Positions 1-12,428 of a stretch of 64,000 nt of DNA are shown in pieces. The number at the start of each line of letters is the position of its first letter. Within the stretch, counting starts at the first letter, position 1. The translations under genes and the position numbers were made by a program. This DNA comes from Rhypophila decipiens (taxonomy: Eukaryota; Ascomycota; Sordariomycetes; Sordariales; Naviculisporaceae), in assembly GCA_033297075.1 (NCBI GenBank), contig MU858095.1, forward strand, positions 62,001 to 126,000, in the 5' to 3' direction. Below the pieces are notes generated by a model. It worked only from the letters and a program-made list of their open reading frames with translations. It had not been told where the DNA came from and made no database searches.

Positions 1-1150
1 GGGTTCAAATCGGGTAAAACGGCGTACTAGCCGTGTCGGAGGAGTGGTGGCGTTTGGGTGAACGAATTGGAGGGCGCAATAAAGGTTGATGCTCGTATAT
101 GAGAGGGGAAAATAGTTGAAAGGCGATATCAGTAACGAAGGAGCGAAATGATGAGCACACGAAGGAACGAAATCGACGCTGCGAACGGTTCAAGAAGTGT
201 CAGCGTTTTGAACCTGGATGATGCTGTAGCCATTTCCAGGCAACGGTATGGCCAGCTGTCGACTTGCCTGAGGAAGTGTCTTGCGGAGTTCCGCTCACAG
301 AATCTTTTAAATCCCGTGTGGAGGCATCGATCGTGTCACCAGGCTTGCAAGGAAAGTGATAAGGACGTCATAACAAGGTAAGCGAAAAGGAAATCGGGTC
401 TCTAATTTTAGGGTTCCTTCCTGGGGTCTGTAATAACGTTTCTTTGCAAATTGTCCTCCGATTTTGGCCACCCCTAGGTGGGTCATTAGCGATGTTGAGC
501 CCGCCCCCACCAGCAGATATACCCCTGTTTAAATATTTCTCCGATCTTGGAACGACGTAAGCTTCTGGAAATCCAGGTCTGCCTCGCCAAGGGTTAACCT
601 TCGGACCGATACCCCGTAGAAATCCAGGAGAAGTCAAGGTTGTTACGTAATGGCAAAGACTGTGAGATGCTGCGCCACAATGAAGGTTAAAGGGCACATG
701 GGACGGAAGTTAAGCCCATGGGGATTAATGCTAGTGCTGATGTAGATCTTGACAGGTCTTTTTTAGTGTTAGAACCGTGTTGTAATTTTTCTTTTCCCGT
801 TCCCTGCTCTCTAGGCGCCTATGGTGGTATCCAGCCTTTCTTTGCCTCATGCCGTTCCTGGTTGAGCTGACACCTAAAAGTCGCATGACAAGGGCTAGCC
901 AATAGGAGATGCCGATTGCCTCGCATCCTTTCCCTTGGTCTTATGCGGACCCCCTGTCATTCTGAGATGCATTAAATCCTCCTCGCCTTCATCGGATTGT
1001 AGTCTTAACTAGCAGGGCTGCAGCAGTGATAGAATCTGCCTTACTGGGGTATACTTAAGGGGACAATCGCCCGATTTCTTGATACGAAAAGAGAGACATT
1101 GATTCCAGCTCCTCAGTGAATTGGCCAACAGTTGATATACTGTATTCGTC
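1..1150. other. No recognisable gene; left edge and tyrosinase promoter
   Basis: Short open frames occur on both strands but none has a recognisable protein motif, a plausible splice structure or fungal codon character. The last about 150 bases are the presumed promoter and leader of the tyrosinase-like gene starting at 1151. I see nothing else that can be supported. Confidence 0.5.
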
Positions 1151-2303
1151 ATGTTGTTCATTAAGTTTACCTTTTTGGCCGCGGTTGTCGCGGGCCTTCC
1201 CTCCAGCACCAACCTCGCAGCCCGTCAGGGGTGCACGTCTCCTCGTCTTCGAAAGTCATGGAGCCAGGCGACGGTCGAAGAGAGATTGGCATATCTCGAG
1301 GCCGCCGTCTGCATCACTAAAAAGCCCTCTCGTCTCGGAATGCACCCAAACGCAACACTCCACGACGATTTTGCCTATACACATGCTATGCTCGACTTTG
1401 ACAGTAGGTTTCACTCTACCACAACAATACCCAAGGCAGCTGGGCGCAAGTTTTGCCGAGCACACACTTACAATCCATTGCCTACTTAGTTCATCAATTT
1501 GCCGGCTTCCTACCATGGCATCGGTACTTTGTCATGGTGTACGAGAAAGCCCTCCAAGACTGCGGCTACAAAGGAACGGCCATGTACTGGGACTGGGTAG
1601 CCGACTCCAGCGACCCGGCCAATGCGGCCGTCTGGGACCCGGTTACCGGGTTCGGCGGCAACGGACAGGGAACCGAAAACACCGGTAACTTTGCAGGGCC
1701 CATCCAGGACGGGCCCTTTAAGGACTTTCGCCCGCTGTACTCGGGCACTGCCCTCGAGCAACATGGGCTGTGCCGTGCCTGGTCACGGGGAAATCCCGCT
1801 AACGACGACAAGGATTTGTTTGGTCATCGGTATACGCCCCAGATAGTGGCCGAGGTCCTTGCGACGGATTCAAGCTACGATGCCTTCCGAGAAGCGCTTG
1901 AGGGCGGGCCTCATCAAGCCGTTCATTTTGGGATTGCCATAGGTAACGGGAGAGGGAGGATTGGGGATATGGTGCCGAGCAGCTCTCCAAACGGCAAGTT
2001 ACCTTAGGTTCTAGTTGGTATTTCTTTTCAGCAGCGTTGCTAACCCTCAAGCCAGATCCGATTTTCTTCCTCCACCACACCCAGGTGGACAGACTGTGGT
2101 GGATTTGGCAGCAGGCGGACGAGTCCAGAACGAATGCCTATGACGGATTCCACCGCCTGCCTCCGAATGCCCCCGAAGGGGAACAGGGACCGCCGGTAAC
2201 GCTGAATGATGTTCTGGCTATGAGAGACCTTGCTCCGGATGCAAAGGTGTTGGATGTCATGGATACACGCAACGCCAACTTGTGCTATGAATATCCGCTC
2301 TAA
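1151..2303 (+). CDS. Secreted tyrosinase-like type-3 copper protein
   Basis: Exons 1151-1403, 1490-1993 and 2056-2303 join to 334 codons. The N-terminus (MLFIKFTFLAAVVAG...) is a signal peptide, so the product is probably secreted. The tyrosinase central domain is clear: the CuA side reads THAMLDFDIHQ then FLPWHRYF, and the CuB side has HQAVHFG and, after the second splice, DPIFFLHHTQVDRLWW. The joins restore these motifs exactly: exon 1 ends after GACA so that codon ATT forms across the junction, and exon 2 ends in AACG so that GAT (Asp of NDP) forms. The second intron (1994-2055) starts GCAAGT, so it is a GC-AG intron, with branch site GCTAAC 15 bases before its end. Family members oxidise phenols or catechols. 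At 334 aa it lacks the long C-terminal extension of classical tyrosinases and resembles short secreted fungal ones. The substrate is unknown. Confidence 0.87.
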
Positions 2304-5300
2304 AGGAAGCAGCAAGGGGTTTAAATTGTTTGAATTTCCAAGCCCTCACCCCCCGGGAGATATACAACTGCTTTGCTATGAGAAATTGAGAATAGTTAAA
2401 ACTAGCGAAACTTAGTTTAAGTCCAATAAAAAGAAAGCATAATTGATCTGGGGATAAAAAATGGAAATTTGATATGCTTGGATGCGTCGCAGGTAACATA
2501 AGTAGAGCCCCGTAAGCTACAAACAGTAAAGAGGAGACCTGATTCCAGGCTTCAATGCCCCCGGCCATGTATTACGTGCCTCCACGACTCAAAGAGATAT
2601 ATGCCTCTTGATGCGACCACGACGACAAGTACGCACATTCTCGCAAGATACGTCCAAGAGAATGGAGATGCGATGCTAGCAAGGCGACCGATATTCAGGA
2701 ACCTTTGCCGGTCCGGCTTGTAGCTGCTTGAGCGGAGCAGGGGGGTCTGGCGGATTTGGTTCGACTTGTCGTCTGCAAGGAAGCCCAACCTCTGTTAGCC
2801 ATTCATGCCATAAATAAGTCTGAGCGGTGGAGGAGCACGTACAGGGTATGGAGATTGTCCCGGTTGCATTTCTCAGTGGAATTCCTTTGATTTCGAATCA
2901 GAGGTTGGAGACGTCCTGGACAAGGGTGCGCACTGCCCCAGATTTACTTTCCATCGAACTCTAATATTGAGAGACGTGTGGTCTGGGAGTATTGTCTCTG
3001 GATCTTTGCGAATCTTTGGATCTGGTCGACCGGCGTGGAGTTGAGGAAGAGACCGTGATGGGCGGCGGTTGCCAGTGGCGGGAACTATCAGACAAGACAC
3101 CGTGTTAGCAAAGTGCTCCGCTGATTGAGGTTAGACTTGGGCGTTTGAAACGGGGGAGGAAATTACTAACAAGAATCGCAATTTTCTAGTCGGGGCGACG
3201 ACAGACTCCGTTGGAGCTGTCATCACAGCCTGGTCGGGGAGAGATGATGCAGACGTGAAAGAGTGAAAAGCGAAGAATAAAGATTGGTAATGAAAGGCGA
3301 TGACTCCCAGACAAATTTACGTCTTCGAACATTGAACAGCTGGAGTGGGAGATTGGGTCAGCGACCGTGAAAATCAAACGGTTAACAGGACCCGCCCCTC
3401 ACTTCAACAATTTCAAGGCTACGGGGCAAGGGGCAGGGGTCCGTGCACCGCAACTCCAGCCTGCCCGTTCTGTTCAATCAACCACCCCGAAAATCGCGCG
3501 TTCCCTTTTCGGTCATTCTGTGTCAGTAATTAAGACGGGTGTAATTCTAAGACATCTGTTATTTCCATTTGATTTGGTTTCATGTCCCTTCCTTCCTACC
3601 TTGTCACGAGAGAGATAATTGTTGGTCGTATAACCCATCCTCTTTTGATTCTTTTTTTCAAAAGTCTCCTTCACACCTGCTTGCGCTCGCCGACGCGCCT
3701 GCTTATACCCTCTAAAAGATCCCCGGCTATCCACCCTTTCTAACTCATGACGTCCGGATCTGCCGAGCATACAGTGACCACTGTGTGCCAATGCGCTGAG
3801 CAAATCAGAGGCCATCACACCCTACTTCCTCCTCTCCTTCGAGGTCTTCAACTCTTTTTCTCCGTAATCAACTGATATTAATCAAAATCCAGGAAACCGG
3901 ACCCCTACCATACCACAATTACCCGAAGCGACGACCCGTCTCAGGCGCATCGACCTCCTTCGTCAACAACGATCTGCCGCTAGTCCGAAATCCACGAGCC
4001 TCCTCCGCGGCGTCACGATTTATATTTGCGAAGGACAGTGCCACCGGGCCGTCCCACAGATGCTCGAATGAGTGTTCAGAGAATACCAATCTTCGTCCTC
4101 AAAGGCTGAACTCTCGAGCCCGTATACGCTTCGTCAACATAACGCTCCCGCGCCACAACACTGTGGGTACAAAAAGAACGTTCATGGGCCCCAGCGCAAA
4201 GGCAAATCACGTGGCACAGACAGTCGAGAGACCCTTGATAAGAGAAGGAATACACAACCTCCGCGGTGATCTCGGAAAGCTAGCGCGCCAAGAACAAGAA
4301 GGAAAGGCGGAGGGTTGGCTTGCTTAGATGTAGAGCTTGACAGGGGAGCCGGGCCTTCACCTCTACGTGGAGCAAAGAGCACCACGGGGCGGGCAGATCC
4401 TCTCGGGTATGCGCTTTGGTCTTCATTCGCGCGAGGTGGCCAACACGAAGATGGCAGATGCCTATGTACTAGTAGTGCCTCAGAACTTTCACCTAGCGGC
4501 AGATAGCTAGAAAGAATCACTCCCATGCACCACCCTCACAGATGATTTGGACTCTTCTTTGACTTGCGCATTTTTGCTTCTACTTTTTCGGAAGCGCTAG
4601 ACATGAAAAGTCGTCGACTCTACTAGGCTCCTGAACATGCAATCTCCAAAGCCACGTCTTTGTTCACAGGTATAACATCCAGACCGGGGATAGACGCCTG
4701 CTCTCGTACAAACAAAAGAAGAAGATGCTTCTTCGAGGTATTGTCTTCTTAAGATTGAAAATGTGCGCGGGGTACCTCTTTCCGCTTTTAAACTGGCCCC
4801 AAAGGAGAGGTCTTCGCATCTATTACTTGGTCTGGATCAAAAGTCCTTCCGAAAAACGCAAACCGGGCTCGAGAAAGCTGAAAGGGTTGGTGAGCGCAAA
4901 GCTTAAAGATCCTGGATAGTTCTTACATAAAGCCTAGAACCTCACAAAGCGCATACGGCGAGAAAGAAAACAGCAAAGGCCGGATCACCACATTCGACGT
5001 GATGCCGTTCTCACATTGATGGAAGAGATTAATGGAAGTAGTCGGTGCTGAAGTGATTCCAAAAAGAATCCAAGACAGTCAAAAGTTCATTATTTAATCG
5101 AGGCCTGTCTAAATCGTTGTCTCTCTCCTCCTTCTTCAGTGATCCCCTGCCACCCGACGGTCTTTGTCAACAAGCTTTTATATTCGCCAGAGCCATATCC
5201 ATGGTATGTTAGGTATCAGAGTGGGCTTTATACGCATGTCCTGCTCTGGATACGCTGGACTTCTTGGAAAGTATCGGCGAATTCTTGGCGTGGTGTACGC

Positions 5301-8300
5301 GTAACACGAAGAGGTCATCGTCGTCGTCGCCCCCTTGCTGTGATACATAAGGGGTGATTGCTCGGCGTGCAATCAGCGGATTCGCTTTTGCGCGTCACAC
5401 TTGCCCGGTGCCAGCGTCGCTGCATGGCGGAAAGCGAGTCTGGTCCGCTGGTCCATTAGATTGTTGAACGACCCGCATGCGCGCCTGGCCCATCCCCGCC
5501 TCGATGCACAGTACTCTTCGGCGAAAGAGTCGTATTTGGATTTCGACTTGAGCATAGCATTGTTGAGCTCCACAGCTTTCGACTCGAGAGCGACTCAGGG
5601 CCATCACCCCCCGGTCCTCCGAGTGTTCTGCTTCATGACCATCCAGCCCGCCCCCCTACCAATCAACTCTCCAGTCTCCGAGTACTAAGCGTTTCTTCGT
5701 TAGCCGAAGACTGCTCTACGTAGAGTGACTGTGTTACTCACCATGCCGGTGGCATCTCTCTTGATCTTTTGGCCTCCCAAAAGGAAACGTGGACACCTTG
5801 GTGCCTTTGTGTTTGTGTTCTCAGTAGCCGACGGGGCACAGGTTGTGTTTGTTTGCATTGGATCTAGAAGAGGATGGATCTGGTCAGTCGTGCTGGAGTA
5901 GGGAACAGAGCAGAGAAGGCTGCGTCGAAAATGGGTCGTGTGAGGAAGAGCGGCTGACTGACCTGATTGACTGGATCGTGATACATGAAGAGTAATCTCG
6001 GCATGGTGAGGGTTATAATGATGGTCTGTGACTGAAGTCGAGTTAATGGGAAACAAGAAGAGGAGAGAATTCTGTGGACAGAAAAATTCAAGCTTAGTGT
6101 GGGCCAGGTCAGCCCCACTGGCACCACTGTGAAATCCAACTGACACCACCTCGATATAGGGCAAGCACGCAGGAGACATTTCGGTTTCAATACAGAAACT
6201 GTTAAATCGACCTAGTCTTGTCGTTCCTTCGTGGTGCTTATTTGCCGACCATGAGATACAACGTCGGTCGAACCTGCTTAACAGATTTCCAAACACATTG
6301 AGTGATACTTTGGCATTTCACACAAATGAGAGCACAAGGTCAAGGGAAGCAAAAGTTTAAGTTGTCGCCAAAGCAAGTGACATGCAATTGAAATTATCTA
6401 GTCTACAACTGGTTCAAGAACATGTGAAAATGTATGCTTCACAGATTGGCAGGAGTAACCCTATGATGAATGAGGGCACTCCGCCACAGCACAAGCACAT
6501 TGAAGATTGATCTAGCCTTTTATTGCTGTTCGTGGAGCCCACCCTATGGTGTTGAGAGGCAGGCGATCGCTCTCGAACAGCAAGGCACATGTGGAAGCCC
6601 CCGGAAAACGAACGGGAATGGCCGCCCTTTCACGGTACCAGCGACTAACGCGGTCAATGAACCCGGGGGGGCGTTCAATGTTTTACCCAGCCCAGGTCAT
6701 CGGACGGCACACCCCTTGCCCTAGAAAAGGAAAAGGTCAGTTAGTATCATGTCCAAAAGAAGGGAATGTGGTCACCGTTGTTCAAAAGTGGCCATGAGAC
6801 TCTAGGCCAACAATTTCAGTTGTGTGGTGACATTTTATTATCGCCCCAAATCCAGGACCCGCACTCTTGGGACCTTGGAGTGTGGTCCATGCCAGACTCA
6901 AGGCCTGGTGGATTTGAGGCTTGACAGCGCGGGCAGGCAAAGCGCCTGAAGGGAGGGGGAAGGGGAAGGTGTGTTTTCTTAGCTACGATTGTCCACAGGA
7001 CTGATCATCTCGATGATGTCGTGAGAGATGCCGGAATTCGAAGGGGCAAAGGTCGAAATCAAATGAAGGAAGGAAGGAATATAGGAAATGAACGAAGAAG
7101 GAAATAGAAGAATGAAAACGAGGCTGGTGGCGATGGAGATGTCGGAAAGAGGAAGTGGTGGAAGACGCGTGGTGAGAAATTTCGGAAGAGAGAAGGCTCG
7201 AAGGACTCAAGAGAAGGCAGCTATTTATACGTGTGGGGTGGGGGGAGTGCTGATCCAGCAGGGTGCACGGTGCTCGTCGAAAATCTTCGCGTTTCTGTCT
7301 GCAGCGAACGATATGACGCTAGTCAGTGACTGTAGAAGCAGAAGGAGGACTTTCACTTGGTAATCAGTCCGATTTCATATGCAGGTGGCTGTCTAAAAGT
7401 GGAGCATCTACGGCTGTCGAGGAAGGAGCTGGCCGGCACCGAGCGCCGGCCCCTCCAGCGAACAGAAATTACAGAATCAGCCTGGCCTCACAGGGTCCCG
7501 ATCACTGAACTGACAGTGGGGTGTCTCTGCATGTCAGTCACACTAATTCTTCGTTCCTTCCTAACGACATACTTGCCGGGTAACTTCTAGCTAGGTCTTT
7601 CGTCCCTTGATTGGGAAGGAGGAGGTCCGTAGGGGCTTGGTTTTGTCGATGTAGGTAGTTTTTACAGGCAGGTGTATTCACACGGGATAGTTAGACGCGT
7701 CTTATGGATCATGACTGGCCGTTACAGCAGAAGGAAACTAATATCGAGGCAGCCATTTTGCTAGACTGATATTCAAGACGGTTGAGAATGATGTATGGCG
7801 GTAGCTGGGCGGTTTGATTTTCACGCATAGTTTCAGGCCGTGATGGGAACGAGTTCAATCCGGCAAGTCATCTGCGATGGTAGAAAGCTCGACAAGCCCA
7901 CATAACCCTATGTAGATAGGTAGCCATATAGAGAATAATTAACTCTTCCATAGCTGTATTTCTTCATCTTCAGCCTGGTGTAGGTCACTAATCTAGGAAA
8001 AGCGCTGAAGGAAATTCTTGCAAGGTGATGTTTTTGTTCAGAGTTCACAGAAAAGACATAATGTTTATAGCTAGCCGATCATGACATGCGCTCTCTAGTC
8101 CACCCATTGCCCTTAATTATTCTGGAGGTTGGATTTCCTGCCGAGCTCAAGTGCGAGTCAAACTACACTCGAATTTGTTCGGGGACAGTACGATCAGGAT
8201 GGGCTGACATTCGGCACCTGAAACTGCATTGGTGAGAATGGACAATTTTGGTAGTAAGCCATCAGCGACGGATGGAGGAGATATTGCCACTCTCGAGATT

Positions 8301-8705
8301 GTCATATCAGATTTAAGACACGGGATCTTACGAGGCTGGTTGTTTTATAACAAAAGTCGGAAAGGACTCTGAGCCATTTTTGAGCAAAGAGGTGCTCCAA
8401 ACACCAATGGATTGCCCGGGGTGGTTTGATTTACCTTCGATCATGGCCAAGATAGTGGACAAGGAACTTTAATGTATTTGTGAGAAGTCAAGAATCCTTG
8501 TAAGACTGCCTGGTACTGCCCTACTATATAAGAGACAATCTACAAGCAAGCAGGGCTGGGCCCGATCAAACCCCTATTGGGTCTCCATGTCCTGTGTCCC
8601 TCGCCTCCCGGGCCCTTTGGCCGTTAGGCAACTTCCTCCCTCATGTCCCATCGAATTCTCAACTTGGGTATTGACCAGAAAGTTGTCTTGAAGTTAAAGG
8701 CAGAT
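2304..8705. other. 6.4 kb without a recognisable gene
   Basis: No open frame here shows a known domain; the longest (about 198 codons, minus strand, 5700-6296) has low-complexity composition and no supporting signals. A good TATA sequence on the minus strand (GTATAAATAG at 7221-7230) is followed by a CT-rich stretch as in fungal leaders, but the first ATG downstream (near 7013) opens only a 9-codon frame. It may drive a non-coding or small-peptide transcript. GGAAG-type purine repeats lie at about 7060-7110. I see no transposon ends or tRNA genes. Confidence 0.45.
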
Positions 8706-9587
8706 TCACTTCGGAGTTGAAAGCTCTGGCTTGGTGAAAAACGCCCAAGCCTCGGGCCCAACCCAGGAAGCGGCGCCATTTTCCTCGGGAGCGGGTGCGT
8801 CGGCCGCAGCCTGGATGTGGCCGCCGTCGTGCGCCGCCCACTGGACAGGGTAGCCCGTCTTGCAGCCGGTGGCTGCCGTGGTGATGTGCTTTCTACTGCC
8901 AGACGTTGGCTCCTTGGCGCCAGCCATGGAACTGCAGCCATTGTTCTTGATGAAGCGGTCGCGCAGAGAACGGCCACCGCCAATGTTGAGCGTGCCGTCC
9001 TTGATACCATGGATACCAAAGTAGGCGATGGGATCATTGCCGCCGTCGCAACCCGAGAGCTGGCCGCCGGCGATGACGGCAACGGCGCGGAAGTCCTTGG
9101 CGCGCGAGCAGGCAATGGAATACGACATGGAGCCGCCGTACGAGAAGCCTATGGCGAAGCGCTGGCTCTGCTCAACGCACAGGCCGTTGCCGATGTAGCT
9201 GTTCATGGCGTCGATGAACTTGAGATCCGAGCCGCCCGAGTTGGGCCAGCCGCCGTTGAGCCCCTGCGGAGCCACGAAGATGGCCGTCTCGTTGGCTACC
9301 ACTTGCAGGCCGTAGTACAACCAGCCCCTAGACCCGGTATCGCCACCGTTGGAGACTTGCTCCATTCTCCCACCAACCCAGTGGAGGCCATAGATGAGCT
9401 TGTATCCCTTGTTGTTCTGGTAGTTCTGCGGCACCCGGATGGTGAATTGGCGTTGTGTGCCACCGACGTTGATGGTCTTGATGCCCGAGGTGATGGTAGG
9501 GGCTTTGCCGCATCCCGAGCTGAGCGCGGCGACAGCGACGTTGGCGAGGGTAGCAAGCCCCAGGACAAGAGAACTAGCAATAAGCAT
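8706..9587 (-). CDS. Secreted feruloyl-esterase-C-like CE1 serine hydrolase
   Basis: One uninterrupted frame of 293 aa. The frame stays open upstream to 9977, but I start at the ATG at 9585-9587 because it begins a textbook signal peptide (MLIASSLVLGLATLANVAVAA) and a TATA box lies 80-90 bases upstream. The mature protein has the alpha/beta-hydrolase nucleophile elbow GFSYGGS (Ser about 149), the oxyanion-side segment YGLHWVGG, and a C-terminal AAHDGGHI with the likely catalytic His. This matches the LpqC/CE1 esterase group that includes fungal feruloyl esterase C, which cleaves ferulate or p-coumarate esters from plant cell-wall xylan or pectin. Acetylxylan esterase activity cannot be excluded. 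Single gene, not linked to the polyketide cluster. Confidence 0.85.
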   Translation of the reverse strand: MLIASSLVLGLATLANVAVAALSSGCGKAPTITSGIKTINVGGTQRQFTIRVPQNYQNNKGYKLIYGLHWVGGRMEQVSNGGDTGSRGWLYYGLQVVANETAIFVAPQGLNGGWPNSGGSDLKFIDAMNSYIGNGLCVEQSQRFAIGFSYGGSMSYSIACSRAKDFRAVAVIAGGQLSGCDGGNDPIAYFGIHGIKDGTLNIGGGRSLRDRFIKNNGCSSMAGAKEPTSGSRKHITTAATGCKTGYPVQWAAHDGGHIQAAADAPAPEENGAASWVGPEAWAFFTKPELSTPK

Positions 9588-9666
9588 ATCGGCGACGTTT
9601 AAACGATAGGACAGGAGGAATGGTAATACGAGACGAAGACTGGGAGAATCATTGTGGCGCGATTGC

Positions 9667-9677
9667 CAATATATACC
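9667..9677 (-). promoter_or_regulatory. TATA box of the esterase gene
   Basis: The minus strand reads GGTATATATTGG about 85 bases before the chosen ATG at 9587. Its position supports the short start of the esterase rather than the in-frame extension to 9977. Confidence 0.5.
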
Positions 9678-10426
9678 TAATGTTATTGGGACGGGTATGT
9701 TCTCTTCGTTATTTTGTTGACGGGGGCAGAACTCCGTCTCGATATTACAGAGTGCCAGGACGTAGAAGCTCACGTTCCAGTGGAGGTTGATCTTTGGTAA
9801 TTGACCAACCTGCAAGGAGTTATAGCACGCATTTTCCGTGGCTCCAACAGGATTCATAGGACGCTTAGAGCTAATATCTGTTTGTTGAGAAAGCTCTTCA
9901 CCGTAGCGCTGCCGCTGGAGAGGATCGTCTTCCAGGAGTCGCATGTACAAAGAATCAAGAATGCGCCGACTTGTCATCGAGCATCCCCGTTTATAAGAGG
10001 CAGGTAACTGGTGGGACCGAATTGACGTGTCGTATGTACCGTAGGTTGAGCAAGTATGGTTTCAGAGGAAGTGGGCCGAGAACCAGGCTCTGATTGGAGC
10101 TGTTGGAGAAAGTGGCAGGGGAAGCCGGAAGAATTTGAGATCGGTACGTCCAACCCCGAGACTTCGGATACGGTACATGTAACGGCACTACCGCCGTGCA
10201 AGTCCTTTCAGGCCCGGCGGTACTGCCATTCCCCGTCACGAAAATATTGGTAAGATAGCCGAGTTCATCTAATACGGCGGAAACAGTATACCCGGGAATC
10301 GCGGAAGATCATCGCCTGTGCAGCCAATTTCTCCGATCAAGGACCCGGAAATTGCAAGGATTGGGCGCGCATCGAAATCTCCACGAATCCTCTGCGCCGT
10401 CGATTAGACTGAGGATACCTTATGAC

Positions 10427-10433
10427 TATAAAG
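10427..10433 (+). promoter_or_regulatory. TATA box of the GH35 gene
   Basis: TATAAAG lies about 90 bases upstream of the beta-galactosidase ATG at 10522, a normal spacing for a fungal promoter. Confidence 0.5.
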
Positions 10434-10521
10434 GGGAATTCGAGCAACCACCGTTCCACGAGGAACATGGTAGAGCACCCGGCCAAGGTTCCTCTGGTGT
10501 CTTGGGCAACATCGAGACAAA

Positions 10522-12428
10522 ATGAGGTTCATCGGCGCGTTGACAGTCCTTGCGGGCTCGCTGGGATTAACAAGTAAGCAGTTTGTTCGATGCATACACA
10601 ATGGAAACATAGCTGACCGAAACCTACTGCAGATGCCGCAACGGGTAATTTTACCTGGGACAGCAAGACGTTCTATGTCAATGGCGCCCAGCATCAGATA
10701 ATCGGCGGACAGATCGACCCCCAGCGGGTGCCACGCGAGTACTGGCCCCAACGACTGCAGATGGCCAAGAGCCTGGGCCTGAACACCATCTTCAGCTATC
10801 TGTACTGGCAGGACATAGAACAGCACCAGGGGCAGTTTGACTTCACCGGCCGCAACGACGTGGCAGCGTGGTTCAAGGCCATCCAAGACGCCGGACTCAA
10901 GGCGGTCCTGCGGCCAGGTCCCTATGTCTGCGCCGAGCGCGACTGGGGCGGCATTCCCGGGTGGCTCAGCCAGGTCCAAGGATTGAAGATCCGGTCCAAC
11001 AACCAGCCTTTTCTCGACCTCAGCGCAAAGTATCTTGCAAAGGTTGGCGAGCAGCTAGCGCCGCTGCTGATCACCAACGGCGGACCCATCCTCATGGTGC
11101 AGATCGAGAATGAGTACGGCTATGTGGGCAACGATAAGAACTACCTGAAGGCCTTGTCAAACTCGCTTTCCCGCTCGTTTCCCGGCTTGAAGCAGTACAC
11201 AAATGACGGCGCGTCGGCTCTAAAGAGCGGCTTTCTGCCGGGCGCCCTGGCGGTAGTGGACGGAGGAGGCACTGAAAATGGTTTCCGCACTCTCCAGAGC
11301 TCCATCACCGATCAAAGCAGCCGCGGTCCCCTTATGAACGGTGAGTTGTGGATTACTTGGTTTGATGTATGGGGCCCCAAGAAGGGACACGCGGGGAACA
11401 ATGGCAACGCGGGCGACGTTGATTTCGTCCTCGCCAACGGACACCACTTCAGTCTCTTCATGTTCCACGGCGGCACCAGCTGGGGCTTTGGTAATGGCGC
11501 GCAGGATGCGCAGCCCATCCAGCCCTTTACCACCAGCTACGACTACGGCGCCGTTCTGGACGAGACAGGTCGTGTCGCATCCAACTTCGCACCCTTTCGC
11601 AACGCCATTGCCAAGAAGGTCTCCTCGATTCCTGCCATCCCGTCCAACCCGCCTCTGCAGGCGATTTCCAGCTTTCCTCTCACCCCGGTGGCCAGTTGGT
11701 TTGACATGCTGCCGAAAGCGATCGCGTCGTCGACGCCCAAGGTCATGGAGGCTCTCGGCCAGGTCTGGGGGTACATCCTGTACGAGCATGTTGCCACGGC
11801 GGCCGCGTCAGGCAAGGTTGTGCCCGGCAATGGTATCCGCGACCGTGTCATCGTCTATGTAAACGGCGCCAAGCAAGGTGTCATCGACGGCATCTACAAG
11901 ACACCGGCGACCGTCAACGTCAATCTCAGCCCCGGCGACAAGCTGTGGCTGTTGGTAGAGAATCTGGGCCGCGCCGACAACGGTTTCTCGGACCAGACCA
12001 AGGGTATCGTCGGCAGCGTCACGGTCGGCGGAAAGACACTTACCCAATGGAACCACTACTCCCTGCCTCTCGACGGCGCACCCTCAGGCCTGCCGTCCAA
12101 TGCAGTGAGCGTCAAAACCAACAGCGCACCGGTGTGGTACCGAGGCACCTTTGCCAATACCAAGTCGGGCATGGCGGCGGACACTTTTCTGGAATTGCCT
12201 GGCGGCGTCAAGGGGGTGGTGTTTGTCAACGGGCACAACCTCGGTCGCTACTGGACCATCGGCCCGCAGCAACAGCTCTTCGTGCCGGGTGCCTGGCTGA
12301 ACACGAATGGTAGCAACGAGGTGCTTGTACTGGAGCTGGAGCCTGGCACATCCAGCCGCACGGCAAGGGGCCTTGCGACTCGCACATGGACGAATAATCC
12401 AGACCCAGACTGCCGGAATTGTACATGA
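10522..12428 (+). CDS. GH35 beta-galactosidase, secreted, compact form
   Basis: Two exons, 10522-10573 and 10633-12428, give 615 aa. Exon 1 encodes the signal peptide (MRFIGALTVLAGSLGLTNA) and the 59-bp intron splits codon 18; without it the large frame would lack the signal and the first beta strand. Family signatures: GGPILMVQIENEYG at about residues 167-180 (the GH35 pattern carrying the catalytic acid/base Glu) and NGELWITWFDVWG with the likely nucleophile Glu. The C-terminal part has beta-sandwich sequence ending in GVVFVNGHNLGRYWTIGPQQ, typical of GH35 jelly-roll domains. The enzyme removes terminal beta-linked galactose from oligo- and polysaccharides outside the cell. At 615 aa it is much shorter than the about 1,000-aa LacA type of Aspergillus and resembles the compact animal/bacterial form. 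It is paired head-to-head with the esterase. Confidence 0.92.

Larger units (their letters stand above)
9588..10521. other. Divergent intergenic region, esterase / beta-galactosidase
   Basis: 934 bases separate two secreted plant-polysaccharide hydrolases transcribed away from each other, so this is a shared promoter region. It holds a TATA sequence on each strand (9667-9677 minus, 10427-10433 plus). No additional gene is recognisable. Confidence 0.5.

Noticed and set aside
685..760. Stretch resembling the middle of a 5S rRNA gene (GACGGAAGTTAAGCCC, later GCTAGTGCTGATGTAGAT)
   Set aside because: The agreement is limited to the short internal region; the paired outer helices and flanking conserved bases of fungal 5S rRNA could not be found, so at best it is a degenerate relic.
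5700..6296. 198-codon open frame on the minus strand
   Set aside because: No motif, low-complexity Ser/Thr/His composition and a typical non-coding surrounding; probably a chance frame.
8817..9602. 261-codon frame opposite the esterase
   Set aside because: It is the antisense shadow of a GC-rich real gene; it has no motifs of its own.
9588..9977. In-frame N-terminal extension of the esterase
   Set aside because: It would bury the signal peptide inside the protein and place the start upstream of the TATA box at 9667-9677.
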